A stretch of 64,000 nt of DNA from CAYLPJ01 sp964385465 (GCA_964385465.1 CAYLPJ010000036.1:1-64000), one strand, 5' to 3'. Positions 10,510-19,129 are shown, numbered from the stretch's first letter. Notes: generated from the sequence alone by a model not told the origin. Program-made: numbers and translations.

Positions 10510-10794
10510 GTGGCAAAGAGCAAGGCGAGCAAGAGCGCCCCGCCGCTGGCCCGCGAGGCGGTGCGGCAGGTGATCGAGGGCGACATCCGCCCGATGGTCC
10601 GCGACGACGGCGGCGACATCCGCCTCGTCGGCGTCGAGGGCCGGCGGGTCACGGTCGCCCTCGGGCACCTCTGCACGCGCTGCCCGGCCGCCGGGCGCAT
10701 GGTCCGCCACCTGATCCAGCCGCGCCTCCGCGAACGGTTCGGCGAGGATGTCGTCGTCGAGACGGTCACGGAGAAACCCTATTTCTGGCGGTAG
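10510..10794 (+). CDS. NifU C-terminal-type Fe-S scaffold (Nfu domain protein)
   Basis: 94 residues, starting at GTG, chosen because GGAGG at 10498-10502 sits 7 bases before it. It matches the Nfu domain: IRPMVRDDGGDIRLVGVEG followed by the cluster-binding CxxC in LCTRCPAAG (about residues 54-61). Nfu proteins hold a [4Fe-4S] cluster between two monomers and pass it to client enzymes. A supply of clusters fits this genome, which carries many Fe-S redox proteins. The alpha-mannosidase starts 2 bases after the stop, so the two are probably co-transcribed although functionally unrelated. Confidence 0.88.
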   Translation: MAKSKASKSAPPLAREAVRQVIEGDIRPMVRDDGGDIRLVGVEGRRVTVALGHLCTRCPAAGRMVRHLIQPRLRERFGEDVVVETVTEKPYFWR

Positions 10795-10796
10795 AG

Positions 10797-13700
10797 ATGG
10801 CTCGAGGGCACAAAGCGGTGATCCGGCGTTCCATCACGCCGGCGGAGTGGCTGCGGGTAAGGCTGGCGGAGGTTCGGCCGTGGCGGTTGATCGCCGCCGA
10901 GCCGACCGGGCCCTGGCAGGCGCGGGACGCCGAATGGGTCGGCGTCGGGCGCAGGCGGTTCACCGGCCCGTGGCGGGAGGTCGCCGACGGCGAGACCTGG
11001 GGCGGGCCGGACGCGACGGTCTTCTTCCGCGCCGACTGCCGCGTCGGCGAGGCGCTCGCCGGCCTGGCCGTGGACCTGGAGCTCGAGACGCCGGCGGAGA
11101 TGATCGTCCGCGTCGACGGCCGATATGCCGACGCCTTCGACCCCAACCGCTCCCGCATCCCGCTGGCCCGCCGGGCCCGGGCGGGCAAGAGCTGGCGCAT
11201 CGAGATGGAGGCCTACCCGCGGTCGGCGCCCGACGACATGCGCGTCGAGGGCGGCTCGGCCTGGGGGTGGTTCCAGCCGTGGCGCCCGCCTCGCCTGGCC
11301 GCGTACGACCCGGCCGTCGAGGCGTTCCTCTACGACATCCAGGTGCCGATGGACGTCGCCGCGTGCGACCGGGTCGACCCGGACCTCCGCGACTGGCTGG
11401 CCCGCCACCTCGACGCCGCGATGAAGCTCGTCGACCGCGACACCGTCGACCGCCGCACGCTCCGCCGCTCGCTGAAGGCCGCCCGGCACTACCTCCGCGA
11501 GACCGTCTACGCCGCCGGGCATCTCGCCGCGCCGGGCCGGCTGGCGCTGGTCGGACACGCCCACGTGGACGTCGCCTATCACTGGCGGGTCCGCCAGGGC
11601 GTCCGCAAGAACGCCCGCACCACGCTGGTGCAGCTCGCCCTGATGGACCGCTACCCCGAGATGCGCTACTGCCACACCCAGCCCTACGTCTACGAGCAGC
11701 TCAAGGCCCACCGCCCGGAGCTGTTCGAGCGCGTGCGGCGGAAGGTCGCCGCCGGGCAGTGGGAGCTGGTGGGCGGCCCGTACGTCGAGTGCGACTGCAA
11801 CACCCCCTCGCCAGAGAGCCTCATCCGCCAGTGCCTGCTGGGCAAGCGGTTCTTCCTCCGCGAGTTCGGCCTGGACGTGGACACCTGCTGGCTGCCGGAC
11901 GTGTTCGGCAACAGTTGGGCGATGCCCCAGGTCCTCGCCCGATGCGGCATCCGCTATTTCGTCTCCAACAAGATGTCCACCTGGAACGACACCAACCGCT
12001 TCCCGCACACCAACTTCCGCTGGCGGGGGGCCGACGGCACCGAGGTGGCGGCGTGCGTGCCCGCCACGCACTTCATAAGCTGGCTGACCCCACAGCAGCT
12101 CCTGGACAACTGGGACGGCTTCGCGGAGAAGACGGCCGTCGGCGAGTCGATGAACATGTTCGGCTTCGGCGACGGCGGCGGGGGGCTCACCCGCGAGATG
12201 CTCGAGACCGCCCGCCGCATCCGCCGCTTCCCCGGCCTGCCCGAGACGCGGATCGCCACCGGAAAGGCCTACCTCGACGACGCCTTCGCCACCCCCGAGG
12301 ACCTCGCCGTCTGGGACGACGAGCTCTACCTCGAGATGCATCGCGGCGTCCACACCACCAAGGCCGAACTGAAACGCCTCAACCGCCGCTGCGAGCTCGC
12401 CGCCCGAGACGCCGAGCTGCTCTGCTGCCTGGCCGGGGAAAACCTCGCCGCCGCACGCGCCGACGAGCTCACCGGCCACTGGAAGACCGTCCTGGTCAAC
12501 CAGTTCCACGACATCCTCCCCGGCTCGCACACCGAGCCCGTCGCACGCGACGCCGCCGACAGCTACGCCGAGGCGCTGGCGGGGTTCGAGAGCATCCGCG
12601 ACGCCGCCGCCCGAAGCCTGGCCCGCGAGGCGAAGACCGACGCCCAGCCCGGCGAGCCGTTCGTCGTCGTCAACACGCTGGCGTGGCAGCGGCGCGGGAC
12701 AGTCGAGCTGGACACCCCCGCCGCCGGGGCCGTCGACGCCGCCGGGCAGCCCCTGCCCGCCCAGCGGATCGACGACGAAGGCACCGAGCGGCTGCTCGTC
12801 GGCGTGCCGGACGTCCCCGCCGGCGGCTACGCGACCATCCACGTCCGCCGCGACGCCGGCTCGCCCCCCGATGCCGACGCCGACCGCCTCGTCGCCACGC
12901 CCACGCGCCTGGCCAACGCCTTCTTCGACGTCCGCCTCGACGAGCTCGGCCAGATCGCCCGCCTCACCGACCGCCGCCACGTCCGCGAGGTCCTGCCCGC
13001 CGGCGAGCGGGCCAACCGCCTGGAGCTCTTCGAGGACAAGCCCGGCATGTACGACGCGTGGGACATCGTCGCCACCTTCGACGAAAAGCAGTGGCCCATC
13101 GACCCGCCGGAGGAGCTGCGCGTCGTCGAGTCCGGCCCGGTCCGCGCGGCCGTGGCGTTCGAGCGGCGGTTCTTCGACAGCCGCCTCGTCCAGCACATCC
13201 GCATCTGGCGGGACACCCCGCGGATCGACTTCCACACGGTCGTCGATTGGCGGGAGCACAACCGGCTGCTGAAGGTCGCCTTCCCCGTCGCGGTGCTGGC
13301 GCGGCGGGCGACGTTCGACCTCGGCTACGGCTCGATCACCCGCCCGACGCACACGAACACGTCGTGGGACGCCGCGAAGTTCGAGGTCTGCGGGCAGAAG
13401 TGGGCCGACCTCAGCGAGGCCGGCTACGGCGCCAGCGTGCTCAACGACTCGAAGTACGGCTGGGACGTTCGAGGCCGGCGCATCCGGCTGAGCCTGCTCC
13501 GCGGCTCGATCCGCCCGGACCCGGACGCGGACATCGGAACGCACCGGTTCACCTACAGCCTCTTCCCCCACGCCGGCGGATGGCAGGACGGAGGGACCGT
13601 CCGCGCCGCGTACGAGTTGAACTGCCCCCTGCTCGCCGCCAACGCCGACCGCCACGACGGCGCGGCCGCGAGGCGGTCGCTGGTCCGCGTCGAGGCCGAC

Positions 13701-13940
13701 GGCGTGCACCTCGGCGCGCTGAAGTGGGCCGCCGACGGCGGGGCCGCGGTCGTCCGCCTGGCCGAGCAGCACGGCGGGCGCGAGCGGGCCGTGGTCGAGT
13801 TCGCCCGCGAGGTGGCCGGCGTACGCGAATGCGATTTCATCGAGCGCCCCGAGCGCGCCCTCCGCCCCCGCAAGCGCGGCTTCTCGGCCGACATGGCCCC
13901 CTTCCAGATCCGCACCTTCCTCGTGACGTTCGGAACATAG
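10797..13940 (+). CDS. Alpha-mannosidase, glycoside hydrolase family 38
   Basis: 1047 residues, usual GH38 length. Zinc ligands appear in GHAHVDVAYHW (about residues 252-262); the catalytic nucleophile Asp is in CWLPDVFGNSW (near residue 366); the distal zinc His is in NQFHDILPGSH (near 571). The rest is the C-terminal beta-sandwich region typical of bacterial GH38 enzymes. It cleaves alpha-mannosyl residues and needs Zn2+. No signal peptide is evident (MARGHKAVIRRSITPAEWL), so it probably acts in the cytoplasm on imported oligosaccharides. Starts 2 bases after the Nfu gene. Its TAG stop lies inside the left arm of a palindromic repeat. Confidence 0.94.
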   Translation: MARGHKAVIRRSITPAEWLRVRLAEVRPWRLIAAEPTGPWQARDAEWVGVGRRRFTGPWREVADGETWGGPDATVFFRADCRVGEALAGLAVDLELETPAEMIVRVDGRYADAFDPNRSRIPLARRARAGKSWRIEMEAYPRSAPDDMRVEGGSAWGWFQPWRPPRLAAYDPAVEAFLYDIQVPMDVAACDRVDPDLRDWLARHLDAAMKLVDRDTVDRRTLRRSLKAARHYLRETVYAAGHLAAPGRLALVGHAHVDVAYHWRVRQGVRKNARTTLVQLALMDRYPEMRYCHTQPYVYEQLKAHRPELFERVRRKVAAGQWELVGGPYVECDCNTPSPESLIRQCLLGKRFFLREFGLDVDTCWLPDVFGNSWAMPQVLARCGIRYFVSNKMSTWNDTNRFPHTNFRWRGADGTEVAACVPATHFISWLTPQQLLDNWDGFAEKTAVGESMNMFGFGDGGGGLTREMLETARRIRRFPGLPETRIATGKAYLDDAFATPEDLAVWDDELYLEMHRGVHTTKAELKRLNRRCELAARDAELLCCLAGENLAAARADELTGHWKTVLVNQFHDILPGSHTEPVARDAADSYAEALAGFESIRDAAARSLAREAKTDAQPGEPFVVVNTLAWQRRGTVELDTPAAGAVDAAGQPLPAQRIDDEGTERLLVGVPDVPAGGYATIHVRRDAGSPPDADADRLVATPTRLANAFFDVRLDELGQIARLTDRRHVREVLPAGERANRLELFEDKPGMYDAWDIVATFDEKQWPIDPPEELRVVESGPVRAAVAFERRFFDSRLVQHIRIWRDTPRIDFHTVVDWREHNRLLKVAFPVAVLARRATFDLGYGSITRPTHTNTSWDAAKFEVCGQKWADLSEAGYGASVLNDSKYGWDVRGRRIRLSLLRGSIRPDPDADIGTHRFTYSLFPHAGGWQDGGTVRAAYELNCPLLAANADRHDGAAARRSLVRVEADGVHLGALKWAADGGAAVVRLAEQHGGRERAVVEFAREVAGVRECDFIERPERALRPRKRGFSADMAPFQIRTFLVTFGT

Positions 13941-14006
13941 GGGCGGTTCCATGTTCCGGGCAAGCGTGCCGCAAGGCGGAGGCCCGGAGCATGGCACCGC
14001 CCCTAT
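13937..14006. repeat. Palindromic intergenic element, copy A
   Basis: Imperfect 25-bp inverted arms at 13937-13961 and 13982-14006 (two mismatches), beginning ATAGGGGCGGTTCCATGTTC, around a 20-base centre that can pair weakly. The left TAG (13938-13940) is the stop of the mannosidase and the mirror-image TAG (14003-14005, minus strand) is the stop of uvrC. A second element of the same design lies at 31102-31188. The architecture (GGxACGGTTxCAT arms, GGGC/GCCC shoulders, small inner hairpin) resembles REP-like elements mobilised by RAYT/IS200-type transposases; that link is inference. It can also act as a bidirectional terminator. Confidence 0.8.
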
Positions 14007-15367
14007 TCTCTGCGCTTCACCGGCGCGTCCTGCTCGAGCGTCGCCCGGCGGCGGAGGATGTGGTGGTAGTGCTGCACGAAGCGGTGGGCCTCGTCGCGGA
14101 CCGACTGGAGCAGCCGCAACGCCGGGTCGTTCCGCGGCAGCCGCAGCGCCGCGGGCCGGCCGTGAACGAAAAGCTCCTCGTTCTTCTTCGCCAGGCTCAG
14201 CAGCACCGGCGGGCGGAACTCCAGGCCCTCGAAGGCGTCCCACGCGGCGTTGAGCTGCCCTCGCCCGCCGTCGATCAGGATCGCGTCGGGGAACAGCTCG
14301 CGGTCCATCCCCGCGTACTTGTACCGCCGCCAGACCACCTCCTTCACCGACGCGAAGTCGTCGTTGCTCGCGTGCGTCTTGATCCGGTACCGCCGGTAGG
14401 CGTCCTTGAACGGGCGGCCGTCGATGAAGCACACCATCGACCCGCACTGCTCCCCGCCGCCGAGGTGAGCGATGTCGATGCCCTCGATCGTCCGCGGCGA
14501 GGCCGACAGCTCCAACAGCTCCGCCAGCCGCGCCAGCCCCTCCGCCGGGTCCACGTAGAACACCTCCGGCTGAACGTCCTCGTGCACCAGCCCGCGGGCC
14601 TGGAGACCCTCGAGGGCGCGGAGCTCGTCTCGCAGCACGACCGCCCGCTCGTAGTCGAGCCGCTCGGCCGCCTCGGTCATCTTCTTCGTGAGCTCCTTGC
14701 GGAGCTGCGAGCCCTTCGAGCCGAGGAACTGCTTGAGGTGGCGGATCTGGTCGGCGTACTCCTGCCTGCTCACGTGGGCCGCGCACGGGGCGGTGCACTG
14801 GGCGATGCTGTACAGCAGGCAGGGGCGGAACCGCCGGCGGGACTCGTCGTCGGCGTCGATGTCCAGCTTGCACGTGCGGAACTTGAAGACCCGCTGCATC
14901 AGCGGCAGGGCCGCCCGCAGGTCCGCCACCGAGACGAACGGGCCGTAGAGCTTCGCCCCCTTGCCCTGCGGCGTGCGGGTGATCGCCACGCGGGGAAAAT
15001 CCTCGTTGGTGGTGATCTGGAGGTAGGGGAAGCTCTTGTCGTCCTTGAGCCGCTCGTTGAACCGCGGCTGGATGTCCTTGATCAGCCGGTTCTCGCGGAG
15101 GAGGGCGTCGACCTCGCTGTCGCATTCGAGCACGTCCACGTCGGCGACCAGGTCCCGGACCATCCGCTCGATATCCGGCCCGCGGGTCGCCGCCAGCTCC
15201 GCCCCCGGCTGGAAGTAGCTGCCCACGCGCGACCGCAGCGTCTTGGCCTTGCCGACGTACAGCACCCGCCCGGCCTCGTCCTTGAACAGGTACACGCCCG
15301 GCGAGGCCGGCATCCCGGCGATCTTCTCCCGGATCGCCTCCAGCACCGCAGCTCTCTTGGTCGCCAT
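14003..15367 (-). CDS. uvrC: Excinuclease subunit UvrC, short form without helix-hairpin-helix domain
   Basis: Makes both incisions in nucleotide excision repair with UvrAB. Visible parts: GIY-YIG nuclease (GVYLFKDEAGRVLYVGKAKTLRSR, residues about 24-47, and the N-terminal catalytic region to about 100), cysteine-containing PCLLYSIAQCTAPC near 188, UVR motif (ERLDYERAVVLRDEL, about 237-251), and the RNase-H-like C-terminal nuclease (GIDIAHLGGGEQCGSMVCF; PDAILIDGGRGQLNA; RDEAHRFVQHYHH). It is 454 residues, whereas typical UvrC is about 600; the tandem helix-hairpin-helix part after HRF is absent. Short UvrCs may be normal in this phylum. The stop codon lies in palindrome copy A. Confidence 0.92.
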   Translation of the reverse strand: MATKRAAVLEAIREKIAGMPASPGVYLFKDEAGRVLYVGKAKTLRSRVGSYFQPGAELAATRGPDIERMVRDLVADVDVLECDSEVDALLRENRLIKDIQPRFNERLKDDKSFPYLQITTNEDFPRVAITRTPQGKGAKLYGPFVSVADLRAALPLMQRVFKFRTCKLDIDADDESRRRFRPCLLYSIAQCTAPCAAHVSRQEYADQIRHLKQFLGSKGSQLRKELTKKMTEAAERLDYERAVVLRDELRALEGLQARGLVHEDVQPEVFYVDPAEGLARLAELLELSASPRTIEGIDIAHLGGGEQCGSMVCFIDGRPFKDAYRRYRIKTHASNDDFASVKEVVWRRYKYAGMDRELFPDAILIDGGRGQLNAAWDAFEGLEFRPPVLLSLAKKNEELFVHGRPAALRLPRNDPALRLLQSVRDEAHRFVQHYHHILRRRATLEQDAPVKRRE

Positions 15368-15599
15368 GCCGTCATTATACCGTCTTGCCCCCCGCGGCTC
15401 GCATCGGAGCAGGGGCGGGGATTCTCCGGATGCGGGGATGGCGGATGGGGCTCGGAGAAGAAGGCACAGACGGCAGGGCCCCGGGCGCGAGGTGGCGTCC
15501 GCAGTGGCGGGAGGGAGGATCGAAGGCGGCGTTCACCTCGAAGGACATCTCGGTCGGGGGTTGGTTGAGCTCCATGCCCGTTCCGCCCTCTTCCCTTCC

Positions 15600-15616
15600 C
15601 CCGGGCTGGGCCCGGG
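15600..15616 (-). terminator. Short hairpin after yraN (weak call)
   Basis: CCCGGGC-TGG-GCCCGGG, 7-bp stem, 12 bases past the yraN stop. No U-run, so termination is uncertain. The remaining gap to the uvrC start (15368-15599) shows no convincing gene: an open frame of 66 codons there is Pro/Arg-rich and looks accidental. Confidence 0.3.
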
Positions 15617-15627
15617 ATTCAGGCGGC

Positions 15628-16017
15628 CTACCCCCTTCCGCGAATATGCCGGATGTCGGGCTTGGCGTCCGGGGGGAGGACGATGGCGATGACGTCGTAG
15701 CGGGTGGGGTGGCCGGCGGCTCTGTGGCGGGAGAGGTAGTGGCGGGCGGCGCGGCGGAGGCGGCGCTTTTTGGCGGCATCCACGGCGGACTGCGGGGCGG
15801 CGGGACCTGCCGACGAGCGGGTCTTGACCTCGACGAAGACGATGGTCTCGGCCCCGCCCTCGCGGCGCGGCGGGCGCTCGAGTGCGATCAGGTCAATCTC
15901 CCCGCCGGGGCAGGCGTAGTTCCGCCCGAGGATCTTCAGGCCCTTGCGGCGGAGGAACCGCGCGGCGAGGCGTTCGCCCCGTCGCCCCAGCGGCTCCCGG
16001 CGGCCGAAAGGCCACAC
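15628..16017 (-). CDS. yraN: YraN/UPF0102 family putative endonuclease
   Basis: 129 residues. Restriction-endonuclease-like fold: GRRGERLAARFLRRKGLKIL at the N-terminus, then the catalytic D/ExK pattern in GGEIDLIAL (Asp near 42) and IVFVEVKTRS (Glu near 63, Lys near 65), then KKRRLRRAARHYL. The family's substrate is not known; it is often near ribosomal or rnhB genes. It begins 4 bases after rplS, the last gene of the rpsP-trmD-rplS run. Confidence 0.88.
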   Translation of the reverse strand: MWPFGRREPLGRRGERLAARFLRRKGLKILGRNYACPGGEIDLIALERPPRREGGAETIVFVEVKTRSSAGPAAPQSAVDAAKKRRLRRAARHYLSRHRAAGHPTRYDVIAIVLPPDAKPDIRHIRGRG

Positions 16018-16021
16018 CGGG

Positions 16022-16468
16022 TCACTCCTGGGCGGCCTCGGCCTGCGGCGCGGCTTCGGGCTCGACGGCCGCGGGGGCCTCCTCGACCGGGGCGCCCTTG
16101 GCCCTGCGGGCCTTGCGCGGCACCTTGATCTCCTGGAGCCGCGTGGCCTTGCCGACGCGCTTGCGGAGATAGTAGAGCTTGGCCCGACGGGTCCGCCCGT
16201 GGCGAACGACCTCGACGTCGGCGACGCGGGGGCTGTGAATGGGGAAGACGCGCTCGACGCCCTCGTTGGCGACGATCCGCCGGACGGTGAACGTCTCGCC
16301 GATGCCCGAGCCCTTCCGCGCGATCACCGTGCCCTTGAAGACCTGGATGCGCTCCTTGTCGCCCTCGACGATCCGGCAGTGTACGCCGACGGTGTCGCCG
16401 ATCTCGAACTCCGGGATCGTATCCTTCATGCTGCCTTCGACGGCCTTGTTGAGCAGTTCCTGCGTCAC
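16022..16468 (-). CDS. rplS: 50S ribosomal protein L19
   Basis: 148 residues: a canonical L19 core with an added tail. Core motifs include GDTVGVHCRIVEGDKERIQVFKGTVIAR (about 27-54), GIGETFTVRRI, GVERVFPIHSPRV and RRAKLYYLRKRVGKATRLQE (about 110-129). The last 20 or so residues are an Ala/Glu/Pro-rich extension, as also seen in other GC-rich planctomycetes. Its ATG overlaps the trmD stop by four bases (ATGA), indicating translational coupling. L19 lies at the 30S-50S interface. Confidence 0.96.
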   Translation of the reverse strand: MTQELLNKAVEGSMKDTIPEFEIGDTVGVHCRIVEGDKERIQVFKGTVIARKGSGIGETFTVRRIVANEGVERVFPIHSPRVADVEVVRHGRTRRAKLYYLRKRVGKATRLQEIKVPRKARRAKGAPVEEAPAAVEPEAAPQAEAAQE

Positions 16469-17247
16469 GGTGTCTCTCCCGCATCGGCGGCGTCGCTGCC
16501 GGCCGGCCTCGCCGGGCCGGGGCGGTCGCCGCGGTTGTCATTCTCTTCGTTGTCCCTGTCGTACTGCTGCCACAGGTCCGGGCGTCGCTGCCGCGTTCGA
16601 ATGCGAGCCTGCTCGGCCCGCCAGGCGGCGATGCGTGCGTGGTCGCCGCTGAGCAGCACCTCCGGGACGCCCAGCCCGCGATAGTCCCGCGGGCGGGTGT
16701 ACTGGGGGTACTCCAGCAGGCCCGCCGGCCCGAACGATTCTTCCACGACCGACTCGTCCTTGCCCAGGGCCCCCGGCAGGAGGCGGACCACCGCGTCGGT
16801 GACCGCCATGGCCGGGATCTCTCCGCCGGACAGGACGAAGTCGCCCAGGCTGACTTCCATGTCGGCCAGATGCGTGCGAATCCGTTCGTCAAAGCCTTCG
16901 TAATGCCCGGCCAGGAGGATCAGCCGCTCCCGCCGGGCGAGGTCGTTGACCGTATTCTGCGTCAGGGGCCGGCCCTGGGGGGTCATCAGCACGACCGTTC
17001 CCGGGGGGCCTTCCCGGCGGAGCTGCTCGACGGCGTCGAAGACCGGCTGGCACATCAGCACCATGCCGGGCCCGCCGCCGAACGGGGCGTCGTCCACCGT
17101 GCCGTAGCGGTCGAGGGCGAAGTCCCGCAGGTTGGTCACCCGCAGGTCGACGAGCCCGCGTTTGACGGCCCGGCCGACGATGCTGGTCGCGGCGAACGCC
17201 TCGAACATCTCCACGAACAGCGTGACGATGTCGATGCGGGGCATCAT
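16465..17247 (-). CDS. trmD: tRNA (guanine-37-N1)-methyltransferase TrmD
   Basis: 260 residues. Methylates G37 next to the anticodon to prevent frameshifting. The SPOUT trefoil-knot motifs are clear: VLMTPQGRPLTQ (about 84-95), LLAGHYEGFDERI (about 110-122) and VSLGDFVLSGGEIPAM (about 131-146). The C-terminal DNA/tRNA-binding part extends into a charged tail after residue 230. An adjacent second ATG one codon in is an alternative start. It lies 36 bases after rpsP; rimM, normally between rpsP and trmD, is missing here. Confidence 0.96.
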   Translation of the reverse strand: MMPRIDIVTLFVEMFEAFAATSIVGRAVKRGLVDLRVTNLRDFALDRYGTVDDAPFGGGPGMVLMCQPVFDAVEQLRREGPPGTVVLMTPQGRPLTQNTVNDLARRERLILLAGHYEGFDERIRTHLADMEVSLGDFVLSGGEIPAMAVTDAVVRLLPGALGKDESVVEESFGPAGLLEYPQYTRPRDYRGLGVPEVLLSGDHARIAAWRAEQARIRTRQRRPDLWQQYDRDNEENDNRGDRPGPARPAGSDAADAGETP

Positions 17248-17283
17248 GGCCTGCCTTCGCCGCGGTCTCGCCGCCGGGGGCGT

Positions 17284-17541
17284 CTAGCCGCTGACGGCGA
17301 TCCCGTTGGCGACCAGCAGGTCGCGAACCGTCTCGCTGGGCTTGGCGCCGACGCTCAGCCAGTACTCCACCCGCTCCCGATCGACCGCGATCCGCTTCTC
17401 GGGATCCTTGGCGAGCGGGTCGTACCAGCCAAGCTGCTCGACGACGCGCCCGTCACGGGGCGAGCGGGATTCCATCGCATTGATGCGGAAGAAGCTCCGG
17501 TGCCGCCTGCCCATCCGCTTGAGTCGTAACCTGACCGCCAC
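17284..17541 (-). CDS. rpsP: 30S ribosomal protein S16
   Basis: 85 residues reading (V)AVRLRLKRMGRRHRSFFRI, then GRVVEQLGWYDP and ERVEYWLSVGAKPSETVRDLL, the full S16 pattern. I chose the GTG start because GGAGAG lies 7 bases before it and the first residues match the family; an in-frame ATG five codons upstream would overlap that ribosome site. First gene of the ribosomal operon, with a promoter about 80 bases upstream. Confidence 0.95.
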   Translation of the reverse strand: MAVRLRLKRMGRRHRSFFRINAMESRSPRDGRVVEQLGWYDPLAKDPEKRIAVDRERVEYWLSVGAKPSETVRDLLVANGIAVSG

Positions 17542-17621
17542 GCTTTCGCTCTCCATCCATCGCCCGCGCGGCGTGCTCGCCGGGGGCATACTGTGTCTCT
17601 TGCCTACGATGCGAATCCGCG

Positions 17622-17649
17622 ATTGTACCAGCACGCCCCAGCCATGCAA
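17622..17649 (-). promoter_or_regulatory. Probable promoter of the rpsP-trmD-rplS-yraN operon
   Basis: On the minus strand TTGCAT (17644-17649) and TACAAT (17622-17627) are 16 bases apart, about 80 bases before the rpsP GTG. The -10 matches consensus at five of six positions. Confidence 0.55.
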
Positions 17650-17782
17650 CCCAAAAAGAAAGGTTGGCGCCGCGGACCGGCGGAGGCCGATAGAGGTCAC
17701 CGTGCGCCGCTCAAGCCCGGCGCGCGTCGCGAGCTGGGAACCGAACCGGGCGGGGATGATCCCCGCCCTTGGGGAGCTTGAC

Positions 17783-18904
17783 ATGAGACGAAGCATCTGG
17801 ATCGGCTGTGGATTGATGGCGCTGGCCGCCTGCACCGGCTGCGAGACCGCCAGCGAGCAGACCGCCCGCCTGCTGGTGGTCCCGGCGAGGCTGCCCGGGC
17901 AATTCATGGAGGTCTGCGCGGGCACGCGAGACCGCCTGCTGGAGACCGAGCAGATCGACGCCCACTACCGCGTGGCCACCGACCCCAACGAGGGCGTCGA
18001 GATCGACTGCTGGGTCATCAAGAGCCGCCTGGTCGACGAGGCCAGCGACAACACCGGCAGCATCTTCGCCACCAAGCTCACCCGCGGGACGGTCGTCGTC
18101 CTCCACCCGCTGCTGACAGGCAAGGCGTGGTTCCTCCGCCTGGGCAACCAGCTCGCCGACCGCGGATGGGACGTCATCCTCATGGACCTCCGCGGGCACG
18201 GATTCAGCGGGGGAGACTACATCACCTGGGGCGCCAAGGAGAAACGCGACGTCAAGGCCGTCGTGGACCACGTGGTCGCCCACGAGGCCGTCTCCGACCG
18301 CGTCTACGCCTTCGGCTCCTCCATGGGCGGGGCCGTCGCCGTGCAGTACGCCGCCATCGACGACCGCTGCAAGGGCGTCATCGCCCTGTCCCCGCCGCTG
18401 GACGCGATCAACGTCTTCCGCCGCATCCTCTGCCTGACGACCGAGTCGCAGTTCCAGTCCGCCGTCATCAAGGCCGGGGAAATCGCCGGCTTCAACCCCG
18501 CCGAGGCCTCCACCCTCGCCGCCGCGCAGCAGCTCGACTGCCCCATCGTCCTGGTCCACGGCGCCTGGGACCTGCTCATCCCCGCCACGCACAGCGAGGC
18601 GATCTTCGACACCACCGCCGCGCCCCGCAAACGCCTCGTCCGAATGCGGTTCGCCGGGCACATCGTCGAGGTCGGACGCGACCGCTGGCTCGCAGACCAG
18701 ATGGACTCCCTCGCGGCCATGGAGGGTGAGACGACGCCGAAGCTGATCGCTCTCCGCGTACTCAGCGAACCGAACGACGAAGTCGTCCACGTGATCCGCC
18801 AGGACGGACCCGCCGCCGTGCTGCGGGCGATGCAGGCCGAGATGAACCGCGGCTTCGAGCGCCCCGAAACCGCCCGCCCGCTGCCGAAGAGGCTGGCCGG
18901 CTGA
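17783..18904 (+). CDS. Predicted lipoprotein, alpha/beta hydrolase
   Basis: 373 residues. The ATG at 17783 follows GGGGAG and begins MRRSIWIGCGLMALAACTG: a basic start, hydrophobic core and lipobox LAAC, so it is probably a lipoprotein. The alpha/beta-hydrolase elements are in order: HPLLTGKAWFLR (oxyanion area), DLRGHGFSGGDY, nucleophile elbow GSSMGG (Ser near 177), acid in HGAWDLLIP (Asp near 264), His in RFAGHIVEV (near 294). Similar to serine aminopeptidase/monoacylglycerol lipase-like (Hydrolase_4) proteins; the substrate cannot be read from sequence. Divergent from rpsP, followed by a hairpin terminator. Confidence 0.85.
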   Translation: MRRSIWIGCGLMALAACTGCETASEQTARLLVVPARLPGQFMEVCAGTRDRLLETEQIDAHYRVATDPNEGVEIDCWVIKSRLVDEASDNTGSIFATKLTRGTVVVLHPLLTGKAWFLRLGNQLADRGWDVILMDLRGHGFSGGDYITWGAKEKRDVKAVVDHVVAHEAVSDRVYAFGSSMGGAVAVQYAAIDDRCKGVIALSPPLDAINVFRRILCLTTESQFQSAVIKAGEIAGFNPAEASTLAAAQQLDCPIVLVHGAWDLLIPATHSEAIFDTTAAPRKRLVRMRFAGHIVEVGRDRWLADQMDSLAAMEGETTPKLIALRVLSEPNDEVVHVIRQDGPAAVLRAMQAEMNRGFERPETARPLPKRLAG

Positions 18905-18932
18905 CCCCGCCGCAGACCCCGAACACCCCGCC

Positions 18933-18960
18933 GGCGCCCGGGCCGACCTGCCCGGGCGCC
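18933..18960 (+). terminator. Hairpin terminator after the lipoprotein hydrolase
   Basis: Perfect 10-bp stem GGCGCCCGGG / CCCGGGCGCC with an 8-base loop, extendable by CCGCC/GGCGG (18928-18932, 18962-18966) across a one-base bulge. Starts 29 bases after the stop. Confidence 0.7.
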
Positions 18961-19089
18961 CGGCGGCTCCCATCCCCCCTCTCGCTCGACCCGACGCCGC
19001 CTTCCCACCGGCCGGCGTCTGCGCCGCCCTGGCGGCGGTGTGTCGGTTCTGTCCACCCCGCCGACATGGGACACACAGTCGCAACTGCT

Positions 19090-19122
19090 AATCTAAGTCT
19101 ATATTTAGAATGTATTTAGATT
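19090..19122. promoter_or_regulatory. AT-rich island with inverted AATCTAA...TTAGATT repeat
   Basis: A 33-base, strongly AT-rich stretch in very GC-rich surroundings, lying in the 483-bp gap 18905-19387. AATCTAA (19090-19096) and TTAGATT (19116-19122) are inverted repeats; TATTTAGA also occurs twice in direct orientation. It may be a promoter/operator or a protein-binding site. The transcription direction cannot be fixed. The nearest gene is the ATPase at 19388. Confidence 0.45.
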
Positions 19123-19129
19123 GGCCAAC

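Noticed and set aside
10748..15568. 1606-codon plus-strand open frame over the mannosidase and uvrC
   Set aside because: Arg/Pro/Gly-rich shadow reading of two clear genes in other frames; no domain recognisable.
15375..15575. 66-codon minus-strand ORF between yraN and uvrC starting MELNQPPTEM
   Set aside because: Has a passable ribosome site, but the product is Pro/Arg/Ser-rich with no conserved look; treated as intergenic.
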